Positions 17,553-26,153 of a stretch of 64,000 nucleotides of DNA are shown piece by piece (the first letter of the stretch is position 1; each line of letters begins with the position of its first letter). Location: the NCBI GenBank assembly GCA_000024525.1, contig CP001769.1, forward strand, positions 4,869,001 to 4,933,000, read 5' to 3'. The notes beneath the pieces are model-generated. The model was not told the DNA's origin. It saw only the letters and a list, made by a program, of their open reading frames with translations, and did not search any database. Both the position numbers and the translations under genes were made by a program. This DNA comes from Spirosoma linguale DSM 74. Its GTDB lineage: Bacteria > Bacteroidota > Bacteroidia > Cytophagales > Spirosomataceae.

Positions 17553-20141
17553 TTGCCAGCGACTGGGGCTTTTCTGCGTATCTTTACTGAACGACCTGAC
17601 TTGATTGTGGAAAACCAAGCTAATACGTTATTTTCTTCATTTGATAGCGAAGAAATAACTTTCTTCGCCGATCTGATTTTACCGATTCCAGTACCCAAAT
17701 TATTCACCTACCGCGTGCCAAGAGGAATGGCGGACGGGCTCAAAATTGGTGCCAGAGTTATCGTGCCATTCGGCAAAAAAAACGGCAGAGTCTTTACTGC
17801 CATCGTGGCAAAGCTGCATAATACCCCCCCAACCGGCTATCAGGCACGTTACATCAATGAGACCCTGGATGAGTACCCTTTAACCACAAGTTACCAGCTA
17901 GAACTTTTTAGATGGATTGCAGACTATTACATGTGCTGCATCGGTGAGGTCATGAATGTGGCGCTTCCATCAGGATTAAAGATTTCCAGTCAGTCCAAAG
18001 TGCAGTTCAATCCCGATTTCAGCTACCCCGAACTGCTCACCGAATTGGAGGAAACCCTGCTTACCGAACTCAAAAAACACCCGGCTTTATCATACGATGA
18101 AGTGGGGCGCCTGGCTGGCGACGGGGTTAATGTAGCGGCTCTGATTAAATCGCTGGTCGAAAAAAAGGCCATTATCGTCTTTGAAGAAGTCCGGGAAAAA
18201 TACACACCTAAAATGGTACGGAAGATTCGTCTTCACCGGAATTACGAGAAGCGCGAACAACTGCTTGTTTTGCTGCAACGGCTCGAAAAACTGCCCAAAC
18301 AGCAGGAAGTCGTTATGCGGTACCTGAGCCATGTTCCCCTACAACGGACACCGGCCTTGAATGAAAAGGGGCTTGACAAAACCATTCTGAACCAGGACGA
18401 TGAGCTATCACAATCGTCGCTGGCCACGCTGCTCAAAAATCAGGTTTTCGAAACATTCGATGTTATCCAGCCCCGCTTTTCGGACAATGGGTCGCCCGAT
18501 GGTTTACAAACCGAGATCAAGCTAACCGATGCCCAGCGGACGGCTTCGAACCAGATCATGGCGCAGTTCGACCAGCATAACGTTGTTCTTCTGCACGGCA
18601 TCACCGGCAGTGGTAAGACGGAAGTCTATATTGATCTAATTCAGCAGGCCCTTGGCAGTGGCTCTCAGGTGCTCTATCTCCTCCCCGAAATTGCCCTTAC
18701 CACCCAGATCGTTGTGCGTCTACAACGGGTATTTGGGGATAAAATGGGGATTTATCACTCCAAATTTTCGGATAACGAACGTGTGGAGGTCTGGAAAGGG
18801 GTTGTTTCGGGACAGTATCAGTTCGTGGTGGGTGTGCGCTCAGCAGTGTTTTTGCCGTTCGATAACCTGGGGCTGATCATCGTGGATGAAGAGCACGAAA
18901 CCAGCTATAAACAACACGATCCAGCTCCACGCTACCATGCCCGCGATGTAGCCATTATGCTGGCGCACTGGCAGCAGGCCAAGGTATTGCTGGGTTCGGC
19001 CACGCCCTCGCTCGAAACGTATTATCAGGCCAAACAGGGTCGATACGGACTGGTGGAATTATTTCAACGCTTTGGCGATGCTACCCTGCCCAACATCATG
19101 CTGGTGAACATGCAGCAGGAGAAAAAGCAGAAGACGCTGAGAAATGAGTTCTCGTCGGTGTTGCTGGGGGCTCTTGAAGCCAACATGGAGCGTAAAGAGC
19201 AAAGTATCCTGTTTCAAAACCGCCGGGGGTATTCGCCTTACATGCAATGCGAAGATTGCGACTGGACCGCCGAGTGCCCCAACTGCGCCGTTAGCTTAAC
19301 CTACCACCAGCGTGATGCCGAGTTGCGCTGCCATTATTGTGGTCATAAAGAAGGAGTGCCGCGTATGTGCCCCACCTGCGGGTCTACCAAGGTGAAGACC
19401 ATCGGCTTTGGTACGGAAAAGCTGGAAGATCAACTCCAGATTTTCTTTCCGCAGTCGCGGGTGCTGCGTATGGACCTGGACACTACCCGCGCTAAAAACG
19501 CCTATCAGCAGATCATTCAGGAGTTTGAGGGCGGGCAGGTCGATATTCTGGTAGGTACGCAAATGATTACCAAAGGGCTGGACTTCGACAATGTCAGCCT
19601 CGTGGGTATTTTCGACGCCGACCGGCTTATCCATTTTCCTGATTTCCGGGCTACCGAACGAGCGTTTCAGATGATTACACAAGTAAGTGGTCGGGCGGGG
19701 CGACGGGCGGGGCGTCAGGGAACGGTATTGATCCAGACCAGCAATCCACAGCAGCCGATCCTGCAAAAAGTAATCGACAACGACTATAAAGGGCTGTTTA
19801 CGGAGGAGCTTCAGGAACGGCAGGATTTTAATTACCCGCCTTTTTCACGGCTCATCAAGCTAACGGTTCGCCATACCGACCGGGCTATTAGCCACCAGGC
19901 CGCCGAGCGACTGGCCGCCGAGCTGGTCGACGCGCTGGGGAGCAGCCGGGTGCTGGGGCCTGAAGAACCGCTGGTTGAGCGAATCCGAAACCAGTTTCTG
20001 TTCGATATTCTAATTAAGATCGAACGCGACAAAGTGAACATAAAAGCCGTGAAGACGTACATTCAGGATCGCATCAACGACATCCTCACGGATAAAGGAT
20101 TACGTCAGGTCAGCATCGTAGCCGATGTGGATTGTTTGTGA
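17553..20141 (+). CDS. priA: Primosomal replication-restart helicase PriA
   Basis: 862 aa as the longest frame. An N-terminal DNA-binding domain begins at FFADLILPIPVPKLFTY. DEAD-box-type Walker A GITGSGKT is near residue 349 and Walker B DEEH near 445. A double zinc-binding cysteine array (CEDCDWTAECPNC, CHYCG, CPTCG) lies at ~563-620. Helicase C motifs follow, ending with GRAGRRAGRQGTV near 710. It unwinds stalled forks and reloads the replicative helicase. The start is uncertain: a TATCTTTA -7-like element at 17579-17586 lies inside the annotated 5' end, so a GTG at 17607 may be the true start and would fit the family better. The gene is divergent from the surface-protein gene. Confidence 0.93.
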   Translation: MPATGAFLRIFTERPDLIVENQANTLFSSFDSEEITFFADLILPIPVPKLFTYRVPRGMADGLKIGARVIVPFGKKNGRVFTAIVAKLHNTPPTGYQARYINETLDEYPLTTSYQLELFRWIADYYMCCIGEVMNVALPSGLKISSQSKVQFNPDFSYPELLTELEETLLTELKKHPALSYDEVGRLAGDGVNVAALIKSLVEKKAIIVFEEVREKYTPKMVRKIRLHRNYEKREQLLVLLQRLEKLPKQQEVVMRYLSHVPLQRTPALNEKGLDKTILNQDDELSQSSLATLLKNQVFETFDVIQPRFSDNGSPDGLQTEIKLTDAQRTASNQIMAQFDQHNVVLLHGITGSGKTEVYIDLIQQALGSGSQVLYLLPEIALTTQIVVRLQRVFGDKMGIYHSKFSDNERVEVWKGVVSGQYQFVVGVRSAVFLPFDNLGLIIVDEEHETSYKQHDPAPRYHARDVAIMLAHWQQAKVLLGSATPSLETYYQAKQGRYGLVELFQRFGDATLPNIMLVNMQQEKKQKTLRNEFSSVLLGALEANMERKEQSILFQNRRGYSPYMQCEDCDWTAECPNCAVSLTYHQRDAELRCHYCGHKEGVPRMCPTCGSTKVKTIGFGTEKLEDQLQIFFPQSRVLRMDLDTTRAKNAYQQIIQEFEGGQVDILVGTQMITKGLDFDNVSLVGIFDADRLIHFPDFRATERAFQMITQVSGRAGRRAGRQGTVLIQTSNPQQPILQKVIDNDYKGLFTEELQERQDFNYPPFSRLIKLTVRHTDRAISHQAAERLAAELVDALGSSRVLGPEEPLVERIRNQFLFDILIKIERDKVNIKAVKTYIQDRINDILTDKGLRQVSIVADVDCL

Positions 20142-20199
20142 GTTCGGCACTCTTCCTGTAAAATTTCAGTGAATACCACCGTTTATCAGCCCATACGGT

Positions 20200-20207
20200 T
20201 ATTTTTG
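20200..20207 (+). promoter_or_regulatory. Bacteroidota-type -7 promoter element for pyk
   Basis: TATTTTTG matches TAnnTTTG exactly. Transcription would begin near 20213, supporting the internal start MSKKTKIV (20247) with a ~34-nt leader rather than the longer frame from 20169. Confidence 0.5.
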
Positions 20208-20246
20208 CACCGGCTTATGGCCGATTTTGCCCAATTTTCCCGTCCC

Positions 20247-21683
20247 ATGTCAAAGAAAACCAAGATTGTGGCCACTATTGGTCCGGCTTCCGAAACGAAA
20301 GAACAGTTGCTGGCACTAGCCAAAGCAGGTGTAAACGTTTTCCGACTCAATTTCTCCCACGGCACCCACGAAGATCACCTGATGCGGCTGACCCGCATCC
20401 GCGAGCTGAATGCAGAATACAACCTCCACCTGTGCATATTACAGGATTTACAGGGGCCAAAAATCCGCATTGGTAATGTTGAAAGTAAAGACGGTGTCAC
20501 GATCGTTGCCGGTCAGGAACTCGTCTTCACCAACGACGATATCATTGGTACCGCCGAACGTGTTAGTACACCGTACAAAAACATGTACCGCGATGTGCAC
20601 CCCGGCGAACGGATTTTGATGGACGATGGCAAATTAGAGGTCCGTGTTCTTCGGAAAGAAGGTACCGATGTTGTTACGGAAGTCGTTTACGGTGGCTCTA
20701 TGAAGTCCAAAAAAGGCGTAAACCTGCCTAACACAAAAGTATCGATGCCCGCCGTTACCGAAAAAGACTGGGCCGATCTGGAGTTTGGTCTCGAAAACGA
20801 CGCCGAATGGATTGCGCTTTCGTTTGTTCGGGAAGCGTCCGAAATCATCGAAATCAAAGAATACATCAAGTCAAAGGGCAAGAAAAGCCGCGTTATCGCG
20901 AAAATTGAAAAGCCCGAGGCTATTCAGAATATCGACGAAATCATTGCTGCTACGGACGGGCTCATGGTAGCCCGCGGTGACCTCGGCGTTGAGTTACCTG
21001 CCGAAGAGGTACCGATGATTCAGAAGATGCTCGTTGAGAAGTGCAACCGGGCCGCCAAGCCGGTTATTGTGGCTACGCAGATGCTGGAAAGCATGATCGA
21101 CGCCCCTCGTCCTACGCGCGCTGAAATCAATGACATTGCCAACTCGGTAATGGATGGCGCAGATGCTGTTATGCTGAGTGCTGAAACGGCGTCGGGTAAA
21201 TACCCGGTTCTGGCGGTTGAGAGCATGGCCAACACCATTCGGCAGGTTGAGCAATCGACAGATAAAATTTACTATCGCTACCACGCCCAGGTGAATGAGC
21301 AGCCGAGCGAGAACGTCATCAACGACAATGTGGTGATGAGTGCCTGCCGACTGGCACGTGATACGAAAGCAAAGGCAATTATTGGCATTACCAACTCCGG
21401 CTACACAGCGGTACGGCTGTCGCACCACCGCCCCAAAGCCGATCTGTTTGTGTTCTCCAATGACGCTCAACTGCGGAACACACTGGGCCTTTACTGGGGT
21501 GTTCAGGTAATTCCTTACGAGCCAGACTTAAACTTAACCATCGACCAGACGGTAGAAGGTATCAAACAAACACTCGTTGGACAGGGTCAACTGAATTCGG
21601 GCGATATTTTCATTAATACGCTTAGTATGCCCCTCACTCAGGCCCGCCGGACAAATACGGTGAAATTGAGTACGGTAGATTAG
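20247..21683 (+). CDS. pyk: Pyruvate kinase
   Basis: 478 aa from MSKKTKIVATIGPAS, the normal start of the family; an earlier ATG at 20169 would precede the likely promoter. Phosphoenolpyruvate/ADP site residues include FRLNFSHG near 40-48, the catalytic lysine region AKIEKPEAI near 220, the metal-binding GLMVARGDLGVELP near 245, and DGADAVMLSAETA near 310. It converts PEP + ADP to pyruvate + ATP in glycolysis. The C-terminal allosteric domain is present. The TAG stop is the first triplet of a long hairpin (21681-21780), followed by an intrinsic terminator. Confidence 0.96.
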   Translation: MSKKTKIVATIGPASETKEQLLALAKAGVNVFRLNFSHGTHEDHLMRLTRIRELNAEYNLHLCILQDLQGPKIRIGNVESKDGVTIVAGQELVFTNDDIIGTAERVSTPYKNMYRDVHPGERILMDDGKLEVRVLRKEGTDVVTEVVYGGSMKSKKGVNLPNTKVSMPAVTEKDWADLEFGLENDAEWIALSFVREASEIIEIKEYIKSKGKKSRVIAKIEKPEAIQNIDEIIAATDGLMVARGDLGVELPAEEVPMIQKMLVEKCNRAAKPVIVATQMLESMIDAPRPTRAEINDIANSVMDGADAVMLSAETASGKYPVLAVESMANTIRQVEQSTDKIYYRYHAQVNEQPSENVINDNVVMSACRLARDTKAKAIIGITNSGYTAVRLSHHRPKADLFVFSNDAQLRNTLGLYWGVQVIPYEPDLNLTIDQTVEGIKQTLVGQGQLNSGDIFINTLSMPLTQARRTNTVKLSTVD

Positions 21684-21780
21684 TGAAATGGTGAAGTAGA
21701 TGAAATGGTGGAGTGAGTGAAATAGGAACAGACCAACCATTTCACTCACTCCACCATTTCACCTACTTCACCAATTACTA
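21681..21780. repeat. Low-complexity hairpin H2 behind pyk
   Basis: Left arm 21681 to about 21727 is built of GTGAAAT, GGTGAAGTAG and GGTGGAGTGAGTGAAAT words. The right arm 21735-21780 is its near-perfect complement around a loop of ~8 nt. The left arm includes the pyk stop codon. A separate classical terminator follows 5 bp later, so termination is not the obvious job of this element. Confidence 0.85.
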
Positions 21781-21784
21781 ACTA

Positions 21785-21818
21785 AAAAGCCGCGAAACCA
21801 ATGGTCATCGCGGCTTTT
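21785..21818. terminator. Bidirectional intrinsic terminator between pyk and DUF5606 gene
   Basis: Arms AAAAGCCGCGA and TCGCGGCTTTT with a 12-nt loop. It is usable from both sides and sits between the convergent pyk and DUF5606 genes. Confidence 0.8.
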
Positions 21819-21888
21819 CTGTTCTCACTGAAAATGAAGAATTTTATTCGTCTTACCTGGGGTACTAACCCGTCTGGTAAACGTATGT

Positions 21889-22431
21889 TTAGGCTTTTTG
21901 CGATTTAGACGCTTTCTTTTCCTGGGCAACCGGTGCTTCTTCTTCAGTCGCGTCGTTCGTTACTGGCGCTTCTTCAGCCACCGGAGCCTCCTCAGCGGCC
22001 GTTTCGTCAGCAGGCGCATCAGCAGCCACCTCGAAAACCTCCGGAGCAAACTGCCGCAGAATGCCGTACCAGGTAATCAGTTTCTTGATATCCGTTGTCC
22101 GAACGCGCTCACGGTCATAGGTGGGCACAACAGACGCCATAAATTCCGCTAATTCGTTGTTCGAGCCCTTCGGATCGACCGTCAGCGTATCGCCGTATTT
22201 TTCATTGATTGCCAGCAAAACCTGACCCAGCGCAATGGATTGTTCTTCACTATCGTCATCAACATAAATCGAAATATCGCTCAACACTGATACCCGAGCC
22301 GTTGGCCCCATCATGGTTTTCGCCTTCTTTTCGTCTAATGACTCAACAATTACACCGGCCCGTCCGGGTTTCAGGATTCGGTAAAGGCCGCTGTAGCCAG
22401 CCACATTGGCAATCTGTTTTAATGGTTCCAT
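21889..22431 (-). CDS. DUF5606-domain protein with acidic Ala/Glu-rich tail
   Basis: 180 aa. The first ~135 residues (LKQIANVAGYSGLYRILKPG, GVIVESLDEKKAK, VLSDISIYV) fit the conserved Bacteroidota DUF5606 family, function unknown. A low-complexity tail rich in E, A and P ends in KKASKSQKA. Cytosolic: no signal or membrane segment. It is co-directional with yihA, 160 bp apart; that gap has only a weak, interrupted hairpin. Family naming is from memory of its conserved N-terminus. Confidence 0.8.
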   Translation of the reverse strand: MEPLKQIANVAGYSGLYRILKPGRAGVIVESLDEKKAKTMMGPTARVSVLSDISIYVDDDSEEQSIALGQVLLAINEKYGDTLTVDPKGSNNELAEFMASVVPTYDRERVRTTDIKKLITWYGILRQFAPEVFEVAADAPADETAAEEAPVAEEAPVTNDATEEEAPVAQEKKASKSQKA

Positions 22432-22590
22432 AGAGAGACTTTGTAAATTGGTAACGTGTGTTTTGCTGCGAGTATTGCCTTATTAAAGAGCGAAATCGGA
22501 CCGCCGAAGCGGAATGAAAGAGCGCCTATAAAACCTACCTGGCTTCCCGCTCTGAAAATTCCGGCTATTTTACTTCCTTCACTCTTTCAC

Positions 22591-23196
22591 TTACTTCTTT
22601 TTATAACCTTCGTTCAGCGGGCGGATAAAGGAAAGAATATCTTCCCGACCAACCGCCGTAACCGCCGAGGTCACAAAAAACTGAGGAGCTTCTTCCCAGT
22701 CTTCAAGTAGTCGATCCCGATACGTTTCGAGAGTGGCCTGAAGCTTGGTCGGACCCAGTTTTTCCGTTTTTGTGAAGACGATGACGAACGGTAAGCCCCT
22801 TTCGCCCAAATTAGCCATAAAATCAAGGTCCAGTTTCTGAGGAGCAATGCGCGAATCGACCAGTACGAAAATGCACAGCAGGTTGGGCCGACTCGTGAGG
22901 TACCCATCAATAAGGGCCGCAAACTTCTCGCGCTCGGTTTTGCTGACCTGCGCATACCCATAACCGGGCAAGTCGACCAGATACCACTCGTTATCAATAA
23001 TAAAATGGTTGATTAACTGCGTCTTACCGGGTTTGCCCGATATTTTGGCCAACGACGAGCGGCTGGTCAGCATGTTGATCAGCGATGATTTACCGACGTT
23101 TGAGCGACCAATAAACGCATACTCGGGCCGATCGGGCTTGGGGCACTTGGCTGGATCGGAGTTGCTGACAAAGAATTCGGCTTGCTTAACAGGCAT
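22591..23196 (-). CDS. yihA: Ribosome-biogenesis GTPase YihA/EngB (YsxC)
   Basis: 201 aa from MPVKQAEFFVSNSD (23196); an upstream ATG at 23250 adds 18 hydrophobic residues not expected in the family. GTPase G1 GRSNVGKSS is at ~30-38, G3 DLPGYGYAQ near 75, G4 TKTEK near 130 and G5 SAV near 175. It binds GTP and assists assembly of the large ribosomal subunit. Length is normal. Confidence 0.95.
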   Translation of the reverse strand: MPVKQAEFFVSNSDPAKCPKPDRPEYAFIGRSNVGKSSLINMLTSRSSLAKISGKPGKTQLINHFIIDNEWYLVDLPGYGYAQVSKTEREKFAALIDGYLTSRPNLLCIFVLVDSRIAPQKLDLDFMANLGERGLPFVIVFTKTEKLGPTKLQATLETYRDRLLEDWEEAPQFFVTSAVTAVGREDILSFIRPLNEGYKKK

Positions 23197-23380
23197 GATG
23201 TTATTGACTAAAACGGCCGCAAAGTTCGGAAAGATTAAGGAGAATGGCACATGATTTGTAATTTGCTCTGCTATGAGCTAACTATGTTCTATAAATCGAC
23301 CCGCTGACGGAAACGAAATTCGTCGGTTCGTTCGTTATCATCCCGAAAACCAAAAAGACTACCGGTACACCGGTTCGACT

Positions 23381-23854
23381 ATGAAAAAAGTAATTTGGCT
23401 ACTGGCAATCCTGCTGGTGGGAATCCATTCTGTACCAACCAGCGCTGCTCTAAACCCATCCGAACCCCGTCCTGCTAAAGTCGGCAAACGTGCCCCGGCT
23501 GACGACACCGAAGGTATTCAGTTTACGGAGGCTTCCTGGAAAGACATTCTGAAGAAGGCAAAAGCGGAGAAAAAAGTGATTTTTCTGGATGCTTACGCCA
23601 GCTGGTGCGGTCCCTGCAAACTGTTGCAGAAAAACGTATTTACAAAAAAGGCCGTTGGTGAGTTCTACAACGGCAAATTCATTAACGTGAAAATGGATAT
23701 GGAAAAAGGTGAAGGACCGGCCCTCTCGCAGGTGTATCCGCTGGAAGCCTATCCAACCCTGCTGTTCATTGACGGCAATGGCAAAGTCCTGAAAAAAGTA
23801 CTTGGACTTCAAACACCCGAAAACCTCATCGCCATCGGCAAGAGCGTAAAGTAA
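23381..23854 (+). CDS. Exported thioredoxin-like protein
   Basis: 157 aa. The signal peptide is about MKKVIWLLAILLVGIHSVPTSA. A thioredoxin fold follows with WCGPCK at residues 75-80 and the cis-proline in EAYPTLLF near 123. The two cysteines and surrounding pattern match thioredoxins that reduce or isomerise disulfides in the periplasm. The insertion pattern resembles the Thioredoxin_7/DUF953-like exported group of Bacteroidota. Its stop codon TAA is the start of a large palindrome (23851-23940). No obvious partner gene is adjacent. Confidence 0.88.
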   Translation: MKKVIWLLAILLVGIHSVPTSAALNPSEPRPAKVGKRAPADDTEGIQFTEASWKDILKKAKAEKKVIFLDAYASWCGPCKLLQKNVFTKKAVGEFYNGKFINVKMDMEKGEGPALSQVYPLEAYPTLLFIDGNGKVLKKVLGLQTPENLIAIGKSVK

Positions 23855-23940
23855 TGCCGCTCCGCCTGTAGTATCGACCGTCCCGGTCGGGCGAGGTACA
23901 TATAATTTGCTACATGCCCGACCGGGACGGTCGGCATTAC
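23851..23940. repeat. GC-rich palindrome between convergent genes
   Basis: Core arms GACCGTCCCGGTCGGGC (23876-23892) and GCCCGACCGGGACGGTC (23916-23932) are perfectly complementary. Outer arms GTAATGCCG (23851-23859) and CGGCATTAC (23932-23940) also pair, with a 16-nt insertion on the left only. The left end contains the stop codon of the thioredoxin gene. It looks like a REP/REPIN-type element; copies elsewhere in the genome could not be checked. Confidence 0.8.
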
Positions 23941-23945
23941 AAGCG

Positions 23946-24941
23946 CTACAAGCGGGTTGGTTTTTCGAAGCCAACCCGCTTTTTTGTGCCGTTGCCAAGC
24001 TGAATCCGGGCTAGAACATATCCTGCACTTAGACAACCCACAACTACGCAAAACATGAGCAGTTGCGTCATCGGCGGCTTTGTGAGCATGACAATGATAA
24101 GCCCGTTAATAAAAAGCTGAACGCACGCGTACAAAGCCGAGACGTGCAGATGCGACCACCGCCGGGAACTGACCAGTACCTGATACAGATGCATCCGGTG
24201 CGGTTGAACAATATTCTGCCCAAGATAAAGGCGGTAAAGAATTGTCAGCCCACTATCCATCCCGTATACAGCAATGAACAGCACGGGCAGCCAGGAATGA
24301 CTGCGGCTAACGCAGTCGACGATGCCGTACAGCACAATAAATCCCATTGAAACACTCCCGACATCGCCCGCGAAGCAAATGGCCTGCGGTCGGGCATTTA
24401 CATAACTGAACACAAGCAGGGCGATCAGCACGCAGGGGAATAGGGCATTCGTTGCACCCAGGAGCTGCCCTTCTACGAACCAGAGCGTACCAACGGCAAC
24501 AAGGCCGCAAAAGGCGGTCATACCATTGACGCCATCCATGAAATTATACGCGTTCAACAGCCCAACGCCCACAACCAGTAACGCAACGGCGATATACCAG
24601 TGACTGGCCAGCAGGCCCTGTTGACCAAGCATCAACCCTACTGCCAGTAATTGCACAGCGAGTCGATAGCGTTTGGGCAGGTCGACCCAATCGTCCCCAA
24701 AGCATACGAGTGCTAAACTTGTCAACCCAAGGCAGAAATAAAAAAGAGTATCATGTTGCCAGACAGCAGCCAGCGCAGCCAAATAAAAGATAAATCCACC
24801 GGCGCGGACTGTCGTTGGGTGCTGGTGCATACTGCGCTCATTGAGCTTCTCGAAAAACGCATACCGACGGGCCAGCCGCACATAAAGCCACTCGATTAGA
24901 ACCAGTGCTATCGTCAGCAAGAAATACCCGGTAAGGCTCAT
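23946..24941 (-). CDS. WecA/TagO-type undecaprenyl-phosphate sugar-1-phosphate transferase
   Basis: 331 aa polytopic membrane protein of the MraY/WecA (GT4-like PNPT) superfamily. Conserved cytoplasmic motifs seen: FGDDWVD near residue 85, NAYNFMDGVNGM near 130, FAGDVGSVSMGF near 190 and the His motif QPHRMHLYQ near 245. It transfers a sugar-1-phosphate, usually GlcNAc-1-P or an amino-sugar relative, to undecaprenyl phosphate and so starts repeat-unit synthesis. It is the last gene of the leftward polysaccharide operon and is closely spaced with the GT4 gene upstream (9 bp). Confidence 0.9.
   Translation of the reverse strand: MSLTGYFLLTIALVLIEWLYVRLARRYAFFEKLNERSMHQHPTTVRAGGFIFYLAALAAVWQHDTLFYFCLGLTSLALVCFGDDWVDLPKRYRLAVQLLAVGLMLGQQGLLASHWYIAVALLVVGVGLLNAYNFMDGVNGMTAFCGLVAVGTLWFVEGQLLGATNALFPCVLIALLVFSYVNARPQAICFAGDVGSVSMGFIVLYGIVDCVSRSHSWLPVLFIAVYGMDSGLTILYRLYLGQNIVQPHRMHLYQVLVSSRRWSHLHVSALYACVQLFINGLIIVMLTKPPMTQLLMFCVVVGCLSAGYVLARIQLGNGTKKRVGFEKPTRL
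23950..23985 (+). terminator. Intrinsic terminator inside the 3' end of the convergent gene
   Basis: AAGCGGGTTGG and CCAACCCGCTT with a 10-nt loop, then TTTTTT. It terminates rightward transcripts from the thioredoxin gene but lies within the last codons of the leftward transferase gene (23946-24941), so it is also coding sequence. Confidence 0.75.
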
Positions 24942-24950
24942 AGACGTACA

Positions 24951-26153
24951 TTAAGCCGGATGTCGATCTGGCTGTTCCGCAGTTTTCAGAATTTCGGCTG
25001 CCATGTCACGGCTGATGGCGCTGCGCTGAAACTTTGTTCTGAACTCCGCTCTGGTTTGGGTAAAATAGGGTGTTTCGTGTAGTTGTCGAACCAGTTCATC
25101 CACATTGCCGGGCTCGAACACAATATAATTTGTCAGCTGTTCGCGGATGAACGAGGCCGCATACCCGGCAACGCCCGCAATAATCGGCTTATCGGTGGCA
25201 CCATATTCAAAAAGTTTCGAGGGCAGCACCCGTTTGTAAGCGTCCAGGTCATTAAGGTGCAGGAACAGGTAATCGGCCCGGCGAAAAGGCTCCAGTAAAG
25301 CCTCCCGATTAACGGTGTCGCGTAGCTCGACCGTATCGACTCCTTCCCGACGAATAGCGGCTTCCAGCTTGTGCCGGGCTCCGCCATTGCCAATGATCAG
25401 AAAGCGATAATCCGCACCCAGCTTACGGGCTGCCTGCGGGATAACTTTATGAAGCCCCTGCCCTTCGCCAATATTACCCACATAGAGTATCAACCGGGGT
25501 TGGGGTATCGGCCCCGGCTTAGTAGCCAGTTCCGTCAGGAAAACGGTATCGATTCCATTTGTAAAATAACTGTAGGCTGCGTTGGGGTAAGCGTTGAAAT
25601 AAGGACGAAACCCTTCAGAAACAAGGTTTATATGCATGGCCGTCCTGAACGTGTACCGCTCAACCGCTTGCAGCAACAGGTTCAACAGTACAGCGGCCAA
25701 CGATCCTCTGAACGTCTCCAGCATGGCTTCACGGAACAGATCGCGGATGTCCAGGGACAGAGGTAACCGATGTTTACGCGCTACCCGTGCCGCCAGAAAG
25801 GCCGTAAAGAGACGGGACGATGATGCCACAATGAGATCGTATTTTTTCCGGCGCGTGAACCACTGCACAGCCTGATAATAGACCATGAACGAGCGTATCT
25901 GTCCCAACTGACTATTGTTGTGAACGGGTAGCTGAACGCGATGGATGGTTACCGGGCAGTTACCGTCCGTCCACTCTTCCCGGTCGGCAGCGGGTGGCTT
26001 GTAGGAGGCATACCGGTTAGGGTGTGTTGTGATGACGTGAACGGCACTTTCGGCAGGGAGTTGGCGAGCCAGTTCACGGACCAGCGCCGTTGTCCGGAAG
26101 GCCCCCGGACCGGTATCGGGCTCGAAATAGAAGGTTAGCAACAAAATAGTCAT
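24951..26153 (-). CDS. GT4-family glycosyltransferase (WbuB-like)
   Basis: 400 aa with GT-B fold. The N-terminal half (LLTFYFEPDTGPGAFR, ITTHPNRY, SSSRLFTAFLAARVA) and C-terminal half (YVGNIGEGQGLHKVIP, LPSKLFEYGATDKPIIAGV) contain the GT4 nucleotide-sugar loop. The pattern resembles WbuB-type transferases that add an amino-deoxyhexose (e.g. FucNAc) in O-antigen clusters. The start overlaps the end of the heparinase-like gene by 4 bp (ATGA). Donor and acceptor are not known. Confidence 0.85.
   Translation of the reverse strand: MTILLLTFYFEPDTGPGAFRTTALVRELARQLPAESAVHVITTHPNRYASYKPPAADREEWTDGNCPVTIHRVQLPVHNNSQLGQIRSFMVYYQAVQWFTRRKKYDLIVASSSRLFTAFLAARVARKHRLPLSLDIRDLFREAMLETFRGSLAAVLLNLLLQAVERYTFRTAMHINLVSEGFRPYFNAYPNAAYSYFTNGIDTVFLTELATKPGPIPQPRLILYVGNIGEGQGLHKVIPQAARKLGADYRFLIIGNGGARHKLEAAIRREGVDTVELRDTVNREALLEPFRRADYLFLHLNDLDAYKRVLPSKLFEYGATDKPIIAGVAGYAASFIREQLTNYIVFEPGNVDELVRQLHETPYFTQTRAEFRTKFQRSAISRDMAAEILKTAEQPDRHPA

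Noticed and set aside
22509..22563. Weak hairpin between yihA and the DUF5606 gene (GGAATgaaaGAGCG / CGCTCTgaaaATTCC)
   Set aside because: Only two short paired blocks with an internal loop; too weak to call a member of the hairpin class or a terminator.
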